From contig NW_024468911.1 in NCBI RefSeq assembly GCF_011745365.1, positions 986,759-1,050,758 of the forward strand: a stretch of 64,000 bases of DNA, given 5' to 3'. The notes under the pieces are model-generated. The model worked only from the letters and a program-made list of their open reading frames with translations, had not been told where the DNA came from and searched no databases. A program made the position numbers and the translations under genes. Numbering within the stretch: the first letter of the stretch is position 1; every line of letters starts with the position of its first letter. Below are positions 1 to 12,110 of the stretch, in pieces. This DNA is from Cryphonectria parasitica EP155 (taxonomy: Eukaryota; Ascomycota; Sordariomycetes; Diaporthales; Cryphonectriaceae).

Positions 1-630
1 TATGCATGTTACTGCACCACTGCAGGGACAGGGCAAGGAGTTATCAGAAAGGAGTCACGATGTAGCGCATATTTCCTTCATCTGCCGAAGCTGTTTCGTC
101 TGTTTCTTGCTTCTTCTTGTTCAAGACGTCGATAATTCTTCCTCACCTCCTTGCTGGATGGACATCCCCCCCCCCCCCGTCCCAGCTAAGACACATGGAG
201 ATTGGAAAAAGAAAAGAGAAGTTCTCTTGTTGTTGACTACGATAGTCGCGAGTGATTCAACCAATTCCGAGTCCTTACGAATGCAGAAACACCTCCGCCA
301 GCACACAAGGCAAGATCTTCTATTATCATCTCGTCTCTCGGAGACATTACCGAGGTCCCACTGTAAATGTTCTGTCTTGATCCGCACCCATGACGAAACG
401 TTCCGGCGGTAATCTTGTACATAATACATTGTAAAGCTAGGAGAGAAACGAGAGCCTCATCCTCGTAGTGACGAAACGGGGCCATCGACCCACGTTGTTG
501 CGGAGCGGAGCAGGTGGAGCAGTTCGGGCATTGTTTTCTTTTCTTGATACATCGTGTGTTGGTGGTCTCTATGGAACAGTTTATCCGTTCGACTCGTCTA
601 GAATCCCGCAAAAAACTCCAGAAAAAGGAA
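1..630. other. Left-edge intergenic / 3' flank
   Basis: No convincing gene is seen here. Overlapping open frames exist on both strands but none has coding-like codon use. The stretch probably contains the 3' UTR of the minus-strand gene that ends at 631. A 13-base C run lies at 166-178. Confidence 0.5.
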
Positions 631-1340
631 TCATGCGTCGTTTAGAGATTCACTTCCCAGCCTGCCGGCCCCTCCGCCGACATCAGCACCCCCTTTGCGG
701 GCCTCCTTGATTGCCTCGCGAGCCTCAGCCTGTTCTGCCTTCTTCCTGTCAAGGCGTCAGCGAGTTGCAAAGAAGGAGAAGAAGGAGCACATGATTATGA
801 GACATATATCCCCCCCTTTTCCCCCACCCGTCTCCCGAATCTCCTTTTTTTAGGGGAGGGGTTTTTTTCTGGTTTTTTTTTTTCGGGTGAAAACAATAAC
901 ATAACTTACCTGTCCAGGTCCGAGGCAAAGTCCTGCTCCTCGGCCGGCCCGGCCCCAGGGGCTCTCTGCGTACCGCTCTTCCTATCTACCGCATCTGCCA
1001 CTTTACCCTCCGCCAGCGTCGCCAGTTGCTCGTCGGCATTGACATTCTCGTTTTGAAGGACCTGCTTCTCGCCGCGCGCTCCCCTCGTGCTGCTGCTGTA
1101 GCTGGTGGCCGCCTCCTCCTGCGCGTCCACGGGCCCACTGCCGTGCACACCGTAGCCGCGGGATGTCGGGACGCCTTCCTGCCCGTGCTGTGAGGCACCG
1201 CCGACCGTGCCAAGCTCGCCTTCGGAGGACGAGCCGGCTTGACGGTGAGGTTGGGCTGCGGCTTTTTGCTCCAAGGGATCGCGCGTTACTGGATTTTCAG
1301 CCTGGATGTAGGGCTCGATGTTGGAGGGTTGGTCGGTCAT
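631..1340 (-). CDS. Small hydrophilic hypothetical protein, 2 exons
   Basis: I do not recognise a named family. Exons are 1340..910 and 745..631 on the minus strand, joined across a 164-nt intron (donor GTAAGT just below 910, acceptor CAG above 745). The frame continues exactly through an Arg codon split over the junction, giving 181 aa. The ATG at 1340 is the first in-frame true ATG after a pyrimidine-rich leader. The protein is low in hydrophobic residues and rich in Gly, Ala, Glu and Gln, with no signal peptide or membrane segment. Its C-terminal exon is a charged, helix-prone stretch (KKAEQAEAREAIKEARKGG), which looks like the most conserved part. Function is unknown; small acidic/disordered fungal proteins of this kind are common. 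The intergenic space to the plus-strand gene at 2219 is a shared divergent promoter. Confidence 0.7.
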
Positions 1341-2218
1341 GTTGGATGTGTGTACGTGCGTGAGTGAAGGAGTGGGTGAATGGTGTTGAGGATGTGGACG
1401 TTGGTTGGATGAGCTGCAAGAAATGAAAACAAGAACAGAAGTCGATGCTTCGATGAAGAGACGGAGTGGACAGGTAAGTACAACAAACAAACACCTTTGA
1501 AGTTGACGTATTTGGGGACAAGTCTCAGTAGGCAAATTTATATGACACTGTCGATGACGTCGCTGCGTCCCGCAACGGCCCGCAGCACGGATTATTCAAG
1601 GCTATCATCATCGTTCTTTCCGTCTACCAAGTCCTTATCCACCACTGAGCGATCTTAGTCCCAACTGAACGCCTGCTGCAAAGTTGCACGACGTTTGAGT
1701 AGCATTTATTCTCTTCCAGTAGGCTACCTACTCCATGGAGCTTGTCCAGATGTTCATTGTCATCGACGGTAGCATCTACAGCACTAAACTTGGCAGCATA
1801 TGAACTACTGCTGTTTTCTCATCTCTTCACACAGAAGATTCTCTAGGCGAAATCACTCTTGAAATTCAACCCAGAAAAGAGCAAATTCGAAGTTTCTTAT
1901 ATCCAAAATCAGCTGAATTTCCCCTGACCTTCGCTGGCAACGTTATCTGCACATGCTACACTGATCCTCCGCCTCGACTCCTACGCTTTTGGCCCAATCA
2001 GGTGTTATGCCCGTACAGGCACGCCAGACCCCGCTCGCTGTGACGGTTGACTGAACTCGCCTGGACCACCCGCGAAACCATGACGAGCTAGGTCGTGCAG
2101 ATAGATCAATCTGCCGTGCCTCGAGATAACCAATTGTGATGGCAGCAGCCTTCTGCGCAAACAAAGCGTCGTGAGCCCGCTGACTTCTTGCTTCCTTTTC
2201 CTTGAACTTTCGCTCGAC
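1341..2218. other. Divergent promoter region
   Basis: This 0.9-kb spacer separates a minus-strand and a plus-strand gene. No additional gene is seen. It must hold the leaders and promoters of both neighbours, but no clear TATA element stands out. Confidence 0.55.
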
Positions 2219-4138
<1,920 letters not shown>

Positions 4139-4209
4139 GGAAGCAAGGACAGGTTTCATTGGAAGAGATGTGTGCTCAGTTCCGGCAGAATCTTATGATT
4201 ATAGGCATC

Positions 4210-4947
4210 TCAACTAGACGGCTTGCCAACCGCATCCTTGACCTTGGACAAATGCAACTCACCCTTTCGTCCCCAGCCCTTTTGGCCTTTGGAAACATCC
4301 GGCCTGAACTTCTCATACATCTTGAACGCCTGCCCATCCAGCTCACCTTCGCTCCCCTTCCACTCCTCCAGAGCCTCCATCATGACACCCTTCACCCTTT
4401 CATACCCGTCTGTTCCAAACTTCCTCTGCAGAGTCACTTCCCTCGTCGTCCTGGGCTTTCCCTTCACCATGACCGAATCTCCCGTGGTGGCCATCGGAAA
4501 CCCCATGACGTGAATGGTAGGGAGGTCCTCTGCCGCCCTGTCCTTTCTCTTCTTCCCCTTCTCCTCAGGATGATTACCCTCATCGGCCGGCGCAGCGATC
4601 GTCCCAATCGATCTCCCCTTCGCAATAGCCGTGATCGTCGAGATACTGCTGCCAATACTGAGACACAGGGCCCAACTGAGGTCGGGGTGCGTGAGGTGGG
4701 CTACGCACGCGCCCCACAGCTCGAGGACGGGCGCACGGTTGATGGTGATGGAGGTCTCCTCGAGCTTGTTGTCCAAGGTGGTGGTGGTGGCCGAGCTATC
4801 CGCCTGCTTCGACCCTCCGTTGTCCTTTTCTTCCTCCTCCCGCGCGGGACGTTTGCTGGGTGGCTTGTCCTTTTCGTCTTTGTTGTCATCTGGGTCGGCT
4901 TTGCGTTTCTGTGGCCTTTTGGCATTTGATGCTCTGCGTGGAGGCAT
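4210..4947 (-). CDS. Conserved-looking nuclear hypothetical protein, single exon
   Basis: Single-exon gene of 245 aa. The true ATG is at 4947; the frame extends further only with a TTG. The N-terminal 50 residues are strongly basic, with Lys/Arg clusters (MPPRRASNAKRPQKRK and PSKRPAR) that look like nuclear localisation signals, followed by an acidic linker. A compact domain begins near residue 68 with ITINRAPVLELWGACVAHL, continues through SIGSSISTITAIAKGRSIGT, and resumes after a low-complexity insert with DLPTIHVMGFPMATTGD and an EALEEW helix. The layout (INRAP...LELW, then an A-x-SKG/AKGR segment) resembles an unnamed domain I associate with bacterial and fungal hypothetical proteins, but I cannot name it. 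The gene converges on the M61-like gene with only 71 nt between stop codons. Confidence 0.75.
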   Translation of the reverse strand: MPPRRASNAKRPQKRKADPDDNKDEKDKPPSKRPAREEEEKDNGGSKQADSSATTTTLDNKLEETSITINRAPVLELWGACVAHLTHPDLSWALCLSIGSSISTITAIAKGRSIGTIAAPADEGNHPEEKGKKRKDRAAEDLPTIHVMGFPMATTGDSVMVKGKPRTTREVTLQRKFGTDGYERVKGVMMEALEEWKGSEGELDGQAFKMYEKFRPDVSKGQKGWGRKGELHLSKVKDAVGKPSS

Positions 4948-5545
4948 GATGTTTACATAGCACAATGGATTGGGTTTGGGAAAACGGATGGCAGAATCAT
5001 CATTTTCTCTCGGTCTCTTGAGCTTGGAGGCTCATATGCAAGCCAATATGGATTGGAGTAGGCAAACTTGACGTCACTGTGAGTTCACATCTTGACCAGA
5101 AGCAAGCACACATGAGCTAGAATTATGAGATGTAAGATGTGCACTAGTATCTGCAATAGCAAGAAGCACATTACAAATTAAATGAGAGAAATACCTGTGC
5201 ATGAAGGACCACTACTGGATCTGAAAGTTGGACTTACACATCCGACGTCCGTCATGAGAGACCTCGATAAAAGAGGAGATGCTCTTTCAAAGTGGTTTGG
5301 CTGGGATTCACATGTTATTATTGCTAAAAGCTCCAGCGCTGATTTGGTAACGGGGAATCCTGGAGTGCTGAAGCAGGGGAATCGTTATCGATAGTGATTG
5401 TGCAGGCCCCACTTTATATTTTCTCGTCCTTCTACCCTCCCCACCTCCTGTCACATTGCATTGGCATGTCTCTCTCTCTCTCTTTTGAAGTACACTGCTA
5501 CCTTTTTCCGCCTCCATTATTCTCCGCCTTCAACTCAACTCAACC
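4948..5545. other. Divergent promoter between 4947 (-) and dbp7 (+)
   Basis: No gene is seen. A 70-codon open frame at 5182-5394 has no recognisable features. A CT-rich stretch (about 5468-5485) just upstream of the dbp7 start codon fits a fungal pyrimidine-rich leader. Confidence 0.5.
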
Positions 5546-7945
5546 ATGGCGGATGACCTCGTCCTCAACCTCGCCCCTCTGGGAAATGCTCCAGCGCCCA
5601 AAGCAAAAGTCAAATACATCGGAGGGTCATGGAGAGACCGGAGAAGAGCCCAGAAGAAAGACGCTGCTACCGAGAGAGGCGACAAGCCAACGCCCAGAAG
5701 GCCTGCACCAGGCGATCACGCAGAGATTGTGGGACGTGGCCATGGCGACCTCGATCGACCGGCCAAGAGGCAAAGAACCGACGGCGGCCCTCGTCCCGGC
5801 GGCGATCCTTCGAAGCCCTTTCAGGTGGCCTCGCGGCTCTTCACGTCGAACCCCACGGCCAAGACAGTCTTTGAGGACACTCCCGCCGAGCCTGCCGAGC
5901 CCGCGAAGCCCTCCAATGCGCCGCTATCCGAGGAGGCATCGAACTTCCATGCTTTAGGTCTGTCGCGGAGGGTAGCGCAACATCTCTCGGCCAAACTCGA
6001 GATGAAGGCCCCGACCTCGATCCAGAAGAACACAATACCACAGCTGGTCAAGGGGGATGACGATGCTTTCTTGCAGGCGCAGACGGGTTCTGGAAAGACG
6101 CTGGCCTACCTGCTCCCCATAGTGCAGAGGATCCTTGCCCTCAGCCGGAACGATGACGAGACGAGTGCGGGTGCGAATATTCACAGGAACTCGGGGCTGT
6201 TTGCCATCATCCTGGCCCCGACCAGAGAGCTGTGCAAGCAGATTTCGGTAGTGCTGGAGAAGCTCCTCAGGTGCTGTCCATGGATCGTGAGCACCTCAGT
6301 CATGGGTGGCGAGAGCAAGCACTCGGAAAAGGCACGCATTCGCAAGGGATGCAATATCCTCATCGCCACGCCTGGTCGCTTGACGGATCACCTCGAGAAT
6401 ACCAAGATCCTGGACGTCGGCACCGTCAGGTGGCTCGTGCTTGATGAGGGCGACCGCATGATGGAGATGGGTTTCGAGCAGGATCTCAAACAGATTGTCG
6501 CTAAAATCAGGAAGGACCCGCTCAAGACGACGAACCCAGAGGGCGTTGAGCTGGACAGGGCATTGCCGAAAAGGAGGGTGACGGTGCTCTGCTCTGCGAC
6601 AATGAAGATGAATGTCCAGAGGCTGGGAGAGATCAGCCTCCACGAAGCGATCCATATCACCGCCGGGAAGGATGACACGCGAGAGGAACAGGACGAAGCC
6701 GTCTTTGCTGCGCCGGCCCAGCTCAAGCAGTCATACCTGGTGGTTCCAGCCAAGCTGCGGTTGGTCACCCTGATAGCTTTGCTGAAGGAAGCCTTCGCTA
6801 GAAAGGGTTCCGTCATGAAAGCCATCGTGTTCATCTCCTGCGCCGACTCGGTCGACTTCCACTTCGACCTGCTCAAATCCACAGCACCTGCCGAACAACC
6901 TGCTCCAGCATCACCATCGACGTCGCCCAAGGACAAGAAAGAAGTGGCGCCGCCGCCATCATCAACTGTTTACCCGGCAACGTACATTACCTCTCCAGCG
7001 AACCGAACCATCCTCCTCCATAAACTTCATGGATCACTCACGCAGCAAATCCGAACCTCGACACTCAAATCCTTCTCAACATGCAAGGAGCCCGCCGTCC
7101 TCATCACAACTGATATCTCCTCGCGTGGTCTTGATGTCCCGTCCGTCGAGCTCGTTATCGAGTATGATCCTGCCTTCGCCATAGCAGATCACGTGCACCG
7201 CATCGGTCGAACAGCTCGTGCAGGACGGCCAGGAAAGGCTGCCCTTTTCCTGCAGCCGGGGTGTGAGGAAGCCTACATCTCCATGCTCCCCTCGACCCCA
7301 CCAGCAACTGCTCAATCCTACGAGACCATTCTGCAGAAAGGCTTCGCGACTCCCATCGAGATGCCGCAATCTCCTTCGAATGACTCGGACGAGGAGCAAT
7401 CCCAACAACAACCACCCGCCAGGCAATCCTCCAACGCCCGGGCTGAAGCTTTGCAACTCTCCATCGAGAAACGCCTCCTCGCCTGTGAGACGAGTGCCCC
7501 GAAGGGTCCCGTCAACAAGGGTGGGAAGAAGTCGGCGCAGGCACCCAAGCCAAAGCCCGTCACTGCCAGCGGAACCAGTATCCTCGACGCGGCCCGTCAA
7601 GGCTTCCGTTCTCATATCCGCGCGTACGCGACGCACGTTAAGGAGGAGCGAGACGTGTTCGACATCACACAGCTGCACCTGGGACACGTGGCCAAGAGTT
7701 TCGGGCTGAGAGAGGCACCAGGCGGGATCGGCGGCGGGGTCCAGAGGAGGACGCACAAGGCTGGCAGCGGTAAGAGCGGCGGCAGTGGTGGTGCGGGAGG
7801 GAACAAGAGAAGTGCTGGCGAGGCGGGCTGGAACGATGATGCTGCTGCTGCTGGTGACGTTGACGAGGAGGCGTCCAGGAGGAAGATGCAGGAGATGATC
7901 CGCAAGATGGGGCAGAATGCGGCGAGCGAGTTCAACATTGCGTAG
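5546..7945 (+). CDS. dbp7: ATP-dependent RNA helicase Dbp7 (DDX31 family)
   Basis: Single-exon gene of 799 aa; ATG in good context (CAACCATGG). Dbp7 acts in the nucleolus on pre-60S particles during 25S rRNA maturation. Motifs run in the canonical order: F-aromatic/Q region (about 134-165, APTSIQ), motif I QTGSGKT (179-185), Ia APTREL (224-229), Ib TPGRL (275-279), motif II DEGD (300-303), III SAT (350-352), IV IVFIS (427-431), V TDISSRGLDVPS (522-533), VI HRIGRTARAG (551-560). The DEGD variant of the DEAD box and the N-terminal ILNLA/KYIGGSWRDRR-like block (KYIGGSWRDRRRAQ, 23-36) are hallmarks of the Dbp7 subfamily. Two low-complexity inserts (about 445-475, Pro/Ser-rich, and 615-665) separate or follow the helicase lobes, and the tail after about residue 665 holds the Dbp7 C-terminal extension and a Gly/Ser/Lys-rich stretch. 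Confidence 0.95.
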   Translation: MADDLVLNLAPLGNAPAPKAKVKYIGGSWRDRRRAQKKDAATERGDKPTPRRPAPGDHAEIVGRGHGDLDRPAKRQRTDGGPRPGGDPSKPFQVASRLFTSNPTAKTVFEDTPAEPAEPAKPSNAPLSEEASNFHALGLSRRVAQHLSAKLEMKAPTSIQKNTIPQLVKGDDDAFLQAQTGSGKTLAYLLPIVQRILALSRNDDETSAGANIHRNSGLFAIILAPTRELCKQISVVLEKLLRCCPWIVSTSVMGGESKHSEKARIRKGCNILIATPGRLTDHLENTKILDVGTVRWLVLDEGDRMMEMGFEQDLKQIVAKIRKDPLKTTNPEGVELDRALPKRRVTVLCSATMKMNVQRLGEISLHEAIHITAGKDDTREEQDEAVFAAPAQLKQSYLVVPAKLRLVTLIALLKEAFARKGSVMKAIVFISCADSVDFHFDLLKSTAPAEQPAPASPSTSPKDKKEVAPPPSSTVYPATYITSPANRTILLHKLHGSLTQQIRTSTLKSFSTCKEPAVLITTDISSRGLDVPSVELVIEYDPAFAIADHVHRIGRTARAGRPGKAALFLQPGCEEAYISMLPSTPPATAQSYETILQKGFATPIEMPQSPSNDSDEEQSQQQPPARQSSNARAEALQLSIEKRLLACETSAPKGPVNKGGKKSAQAPKPKPVTASGTSILDAARQGFRSHIRAYATHVKEERDVFDITQLHLGHVAKSFGLREAPGGIGGGVQRRTHKAGSGKSGGSGGAGGNKRSAGEAGWNDDAAAAGDVDEEASRRKMQEMIRKMGQNAASEFNIA

Positions 7946-10900
7946 AGCGTCTTTTGTTACTTAGATATTCTCGATCTATACATTGCCATATCATGTTACG
8001 CAATACAGCAAAAACCTTTCGTCTACCATCATTGCACCTCTTCAAATGAAAACAAGATTGGAAGATCAAAGAGGAGGGGGGGGGGGGGGGACTGCTAAGA
8101 CAGCGCCTCTACGAAAGTAATGTTACTTTATGAAGGGAGTTGAGTGACGACAGCAAAAAGTAAAAGAGCAAGAAAAGAAAAAAGAGATCTCAACCCAACA
8201 CCTGTTGTTTCATTGGTCAGACGAATGATAGGGAGTTAGTACTTACGATCCTATGCGCACCACTATTGAACAACTCAAACTTTGCGACGTAATGAGAATC
8301 CGCCTGGATCCGTATAAAGTACAAATTGTAAGATATGTCTGTTAAACAGGCCCGCACACATGATGGAGCACAAACGTATTGATTTATATAAACCCGATCA
8401 AGTATGCTGGCAGGTCCTTTTTTCTTCTTATTTTTCTTTGGTAGTGAATCGAGTTGTTGGGATGACTGGTTGTCTTGTCCTTTTTTTTTTCCATGATCAG
8501 CAAGAGTTGAACAAGGGGTGGTACCTTAATTTCTGACAGTCCGGCGTCGTAACCATTGAGCTAACAAGTGTTGGTATTTGAGATCTGTTGTGGTAGTGGA
8601 AGTTTTCGATTGGGTTATATGTGTAGGTCAATTAAATGGGGTTTGGGTGAATATTCACACTGTTCATGTTGATTGTCACTGATATGTTGATGGGCTGAGG
8701 CTGACAAGAGAGTGTCACCCAACCTTGTGGCATATTAGCTATCATGAAAAGGAAGCTTGATATAATGCCTCACTTATGTAGTAGTAAAATATCAGATATG
8801 CAATGGTGAAAGACATTTGTGTGCGTTCTCCTTTCAGGTGGATGTTTTCCCGAGACCCGTGATACTATTTTTCACCATCTTACCGTTTTCTTTTGTCTGT
8901 TCATAACCAGATGCATCTTTCTGCATATGCTAGTTATTATAGGGAAGCCAAGAGATGTTGTTTGTGTCCAGTATATAGTAGGGACATATATCACTTGATG
9001 TATATTCTGCTATAGCGATAACTAAAAGACATGAACTATGCGACATCCCTGTACTGACCGAGTCTGAGATTATCATTTCTCGTCAACTCAGCTAAAGATT
9101 TGGCTAGGGAATTTGTTGCCTAATACCAATTTGCATATATCTCAGCATGGTAGATGCATAAACAAGAAGAAGTAGTAGCGCTTCATGGTAATCCAATGGA
9201 CCTATGCTCACTATTGACTTGAATAGGAGTTCCACAAGGAGCATCGTCCTCACCTACGGAAAGCACAAATGAGAAATCAAACTTCAGCCCATCAAGCCAC
9301 CGGAGCCTCGCAGTACCTGAGTAGTCAAAATATTCGCAGCCTTGCAGGTGCCAAGGTTTCACTACTCTTGAAGGGGGAAGGTTGGGATCTTTTCATGGTG
9401 TTGGATAATTAGATCGCCGGTTGTTTTCCTTGGCGGAACAGGGCTCTGGACAGCACAAGGCGGCCAATTCTTTAACATTCATCCTAGCGCCCATGCTAGC
9501 TTGACTCCAGACCAGTTTATTGTTTTACTTGATGAGAAGATCCGAGGCAAATTATGTAGAGAAAATTATTTTTCAGCATTGACTACTTGATTCAAGAGCA
9601 TACTTCCCAATTACCAGTAAAGTCATTATACTACGGTCTACAATGATTGCTCTGGCTCATCAGCACATTGGTTGAGGAAGGCCTGATAAAGACGTTCAAC
9701 CCAACTATAGCTATCATTGATACATCGCAGTTCAGGAATCGTGAGAGGCTTTGATGCTCATATCATGATCATAATGTTCTGCCAAAGAATCTAGGCTGAG
9801 CCTTGAGTTGGCAAGTCGCCGGTTTTGAGTAATTACGACTCACTGAATAGACTCATTGGACAGTTTGCAAAACTTAACATGGGCACTTCTGTCAAAAGCC
9901 CAGCTCCTGCCCTAGTATAAGTCAAAGTTCTGTGTAAACAAAATCCCGATATCATTCTGGTCTTTGGGGGCTCAGGAGATGATAGAAGGATCTAGACACG
10001 ATCCTCTGTGGTGGCTAGCCTCAGCTGGTATAGATTCTTTTTTATATAATTGCACCACACAGCCCCGACCCTGCATAAAACCTTGAGGTCTCGGCATGGG
10101 TGCCGAGGCTGATGTACTTTTGCTTATGATTAGACCGGCCCGGTGTGCACAAGGGTCCAGATGGGTTGGGGAGAGCTCCTGAGGGATATCTCGTCCATGA
10201 AATCTGCTTGATGATAGCTTCGTATTGGATCTGATGGCTATTTGATTTGGGCAATTGCTATACTTCTATTCAATATCATTGTCTGTATTTTGAGAAGCAA
10301 TTACGGCAGACTTTTCTTTCTCTTCCTAGGCCGGTAATCATAGTCTCTTCGACTCTGACTCTTTCTAGGCAACTTCATCCTGTCCAAATATGGCTTAATC
10401 AGAGGACAGCTTCTGGCCCCCGAGAACACACCGTAACCCCGGCAGCAGCCAGACTACCCTTTCTCCTGCCACGTGCATTAGCACCTGTGACCTGGTGACT
10501 TGTTGGTAATGCGTTGGAGAAGCAGCCTGGACCTTGACTTCCGATTGGTCTTACATCTGCTGTACTGAGGCCAGGGAGAGGATTGTTAGAGGCAGCCATG
10601 TCTAGGCCGCCCCCCCCCCCCCTTGATATGGCCGAGCGATGGCCGGTGTGGGAACCCTTTCCTTTTTCCAGCTCAACATGATCCCTTCCCCCAGGCATCT
10701 ATTCCCCAAACGAACGGCCTACGCGGAACACCGTGACCCTTGATCACGCCAACCTTTTCTTCCAAATCCTCCTCGGCCGTTGTTCGGGAATAAGAGGGTG
10801 AGGCCGAACCTGTGCCGGCACGGCTGAGAAGGTGAACCTAGGCAGAAAAGGGACCGGCGTGTGACCACCAGCCACACTATCGCACAGATGATTTTCTCTC

Positions 10901-12110
10901 TTTGTCTACTCCAATGCTCTTCTCATCCCAACAGCGTTTGAGCGTGGAATGATGCAGACTATGGCATGACTGTACACAACATGTTCTTTATGGCATTGTG
11001 GATTCCGTGTAGGGTGATGTATAACGAGACGGGCATCGCGTGGTCATCAGAAATGATGCCGACCTGGAGGCTGTCGGGGAATGTGACCTAAAGGAGGTTA
11101 TGTTGTCCACCAGACGAAAATGGTATGGAAAGATAAAACAAATTTCGTATGCATCACGTTCGACGTTGAGTTATGCTTGCTCATTGAGTTGGCTCCTTGA
11201 AGAGACTTATCATTTTTGAATCTGTCTGTCCATATCGATGTACCAAGAAAATCATCCATTATCGTGCAGTTGCATACCCAAACATACACGAACACACCCA
11301 CAGACTCAATGCTACGTAGTACCTGGGCTCCATGGGATGCACGTCAGCGTCAATTTGAAGCAGACCAGGCTGACCTCGGGACAAGGGTATGTGGTTCATG
11401 ACTGAAATGGTCCTGCAGAGTCTCGCCGGAGAAGCCCCAGGCGGGAATGCTAAGATTGCGGGCACATCACGGTTATTCTTTCTGAATCCGACACGAACGG
11501 CTTTGGTTGGTCGGGGCCCTTCATTCTGATCCTTCCCAAGGTTTTTATGGTGTGTTGTGTCTCCTGCAAGGCGGGAAAACTGAGGGGTGAGAGGGGAAGG
11601 GGGGGCCAAGCACCAATAACACAACGTCCTATCTGCAAAAAAGAACAAAAGCAAAATAAAACAAGTGAAAGTACTAGGTGTGTCGTTGTCAACGCGGCCC
11701 TTTCGGCCCTTCTCCAAATCTATCGACCAACCTTCATCCCTCCGGATCCACACTCTGCATGATACCCCATGTTGGCTTGCCACGGGGCCCCGGATTTTCC
11801 CAGCCCATCGGTTCCAGCCAGTGAATGTTACAGCCTGGGGAAAGGTTACAAAGAGGATGCGAGGAGGAATGCAGATCCCAACCGAAAGGGGAGAGAACAA
11901 GAAACAATTCAGCTATTGAACCCCCAAGAGAGGTTAACCATTTTCAAGGGCTCTCGTTTTCTTATAATTAATCTAGGAGGGCCCTCTCTTTTCTGTCCCA
12001 ATAGTGCTGGGGACTTTTTTCTTCTTTTTGTCTTCCTCTGGCTCCTCTCGAGATCATACCTATTCCTCTCCCTCCCCTCATATCCGGTAACAAAAGCATT
12101 GCTCCCAATC
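7946..12110. other. Gene desert with AT-rich, ORF-poor core
   Basis: No gene is supported in these 4.2 kb. From about 7950 to 10040 no open frame of even 60 codons exists on either strand, and TA/AT-rich words dominate. A 15-base G run sits at 8076-8090 and a 13-base C run at 10610-10622. From about 10.4 kb the base composition returns to that of the gene-rich parts, and the last kilobase is presumably the promoter and leader of the hexose transporter. A 213-codon minus-strand frame at 11259-11900 has no protein-like features and was not accepted. Confidence 0.6.
8500..8569 (-). repeat. Degenerate tRNA-like / SINE-like element (A box, B box, A run)
   Basis: On the minus strand TAGCTCAATGG (8563-8553) fits the pol III A-box consensus exactly and GTTCAACTC (8512-8504) fits the B-box consensus, 51 nt apart by start. 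A run of ten A follows on the same strand (8490-8481). The arms do not pair into a cloverleaf, so it is not a functional tRNA. It may be a tRNA-derived retropseudogene or SINE head, or chance. Confidence 0.3.

Noticed and set aside
8500..8569. Functional tRNA gene
   Set aside because: A and B boxes fit, but acceptor, T and anticodon stems do not pair, so only a degenerate tRNA-like element can be claimed.
11259..11900. 213-codon minus-strand frame upstream of the hexose transporter
   Set aside because: No domain, odd Trp/Cys-rich composition and position in the transporter promoter; judged a chance frame.
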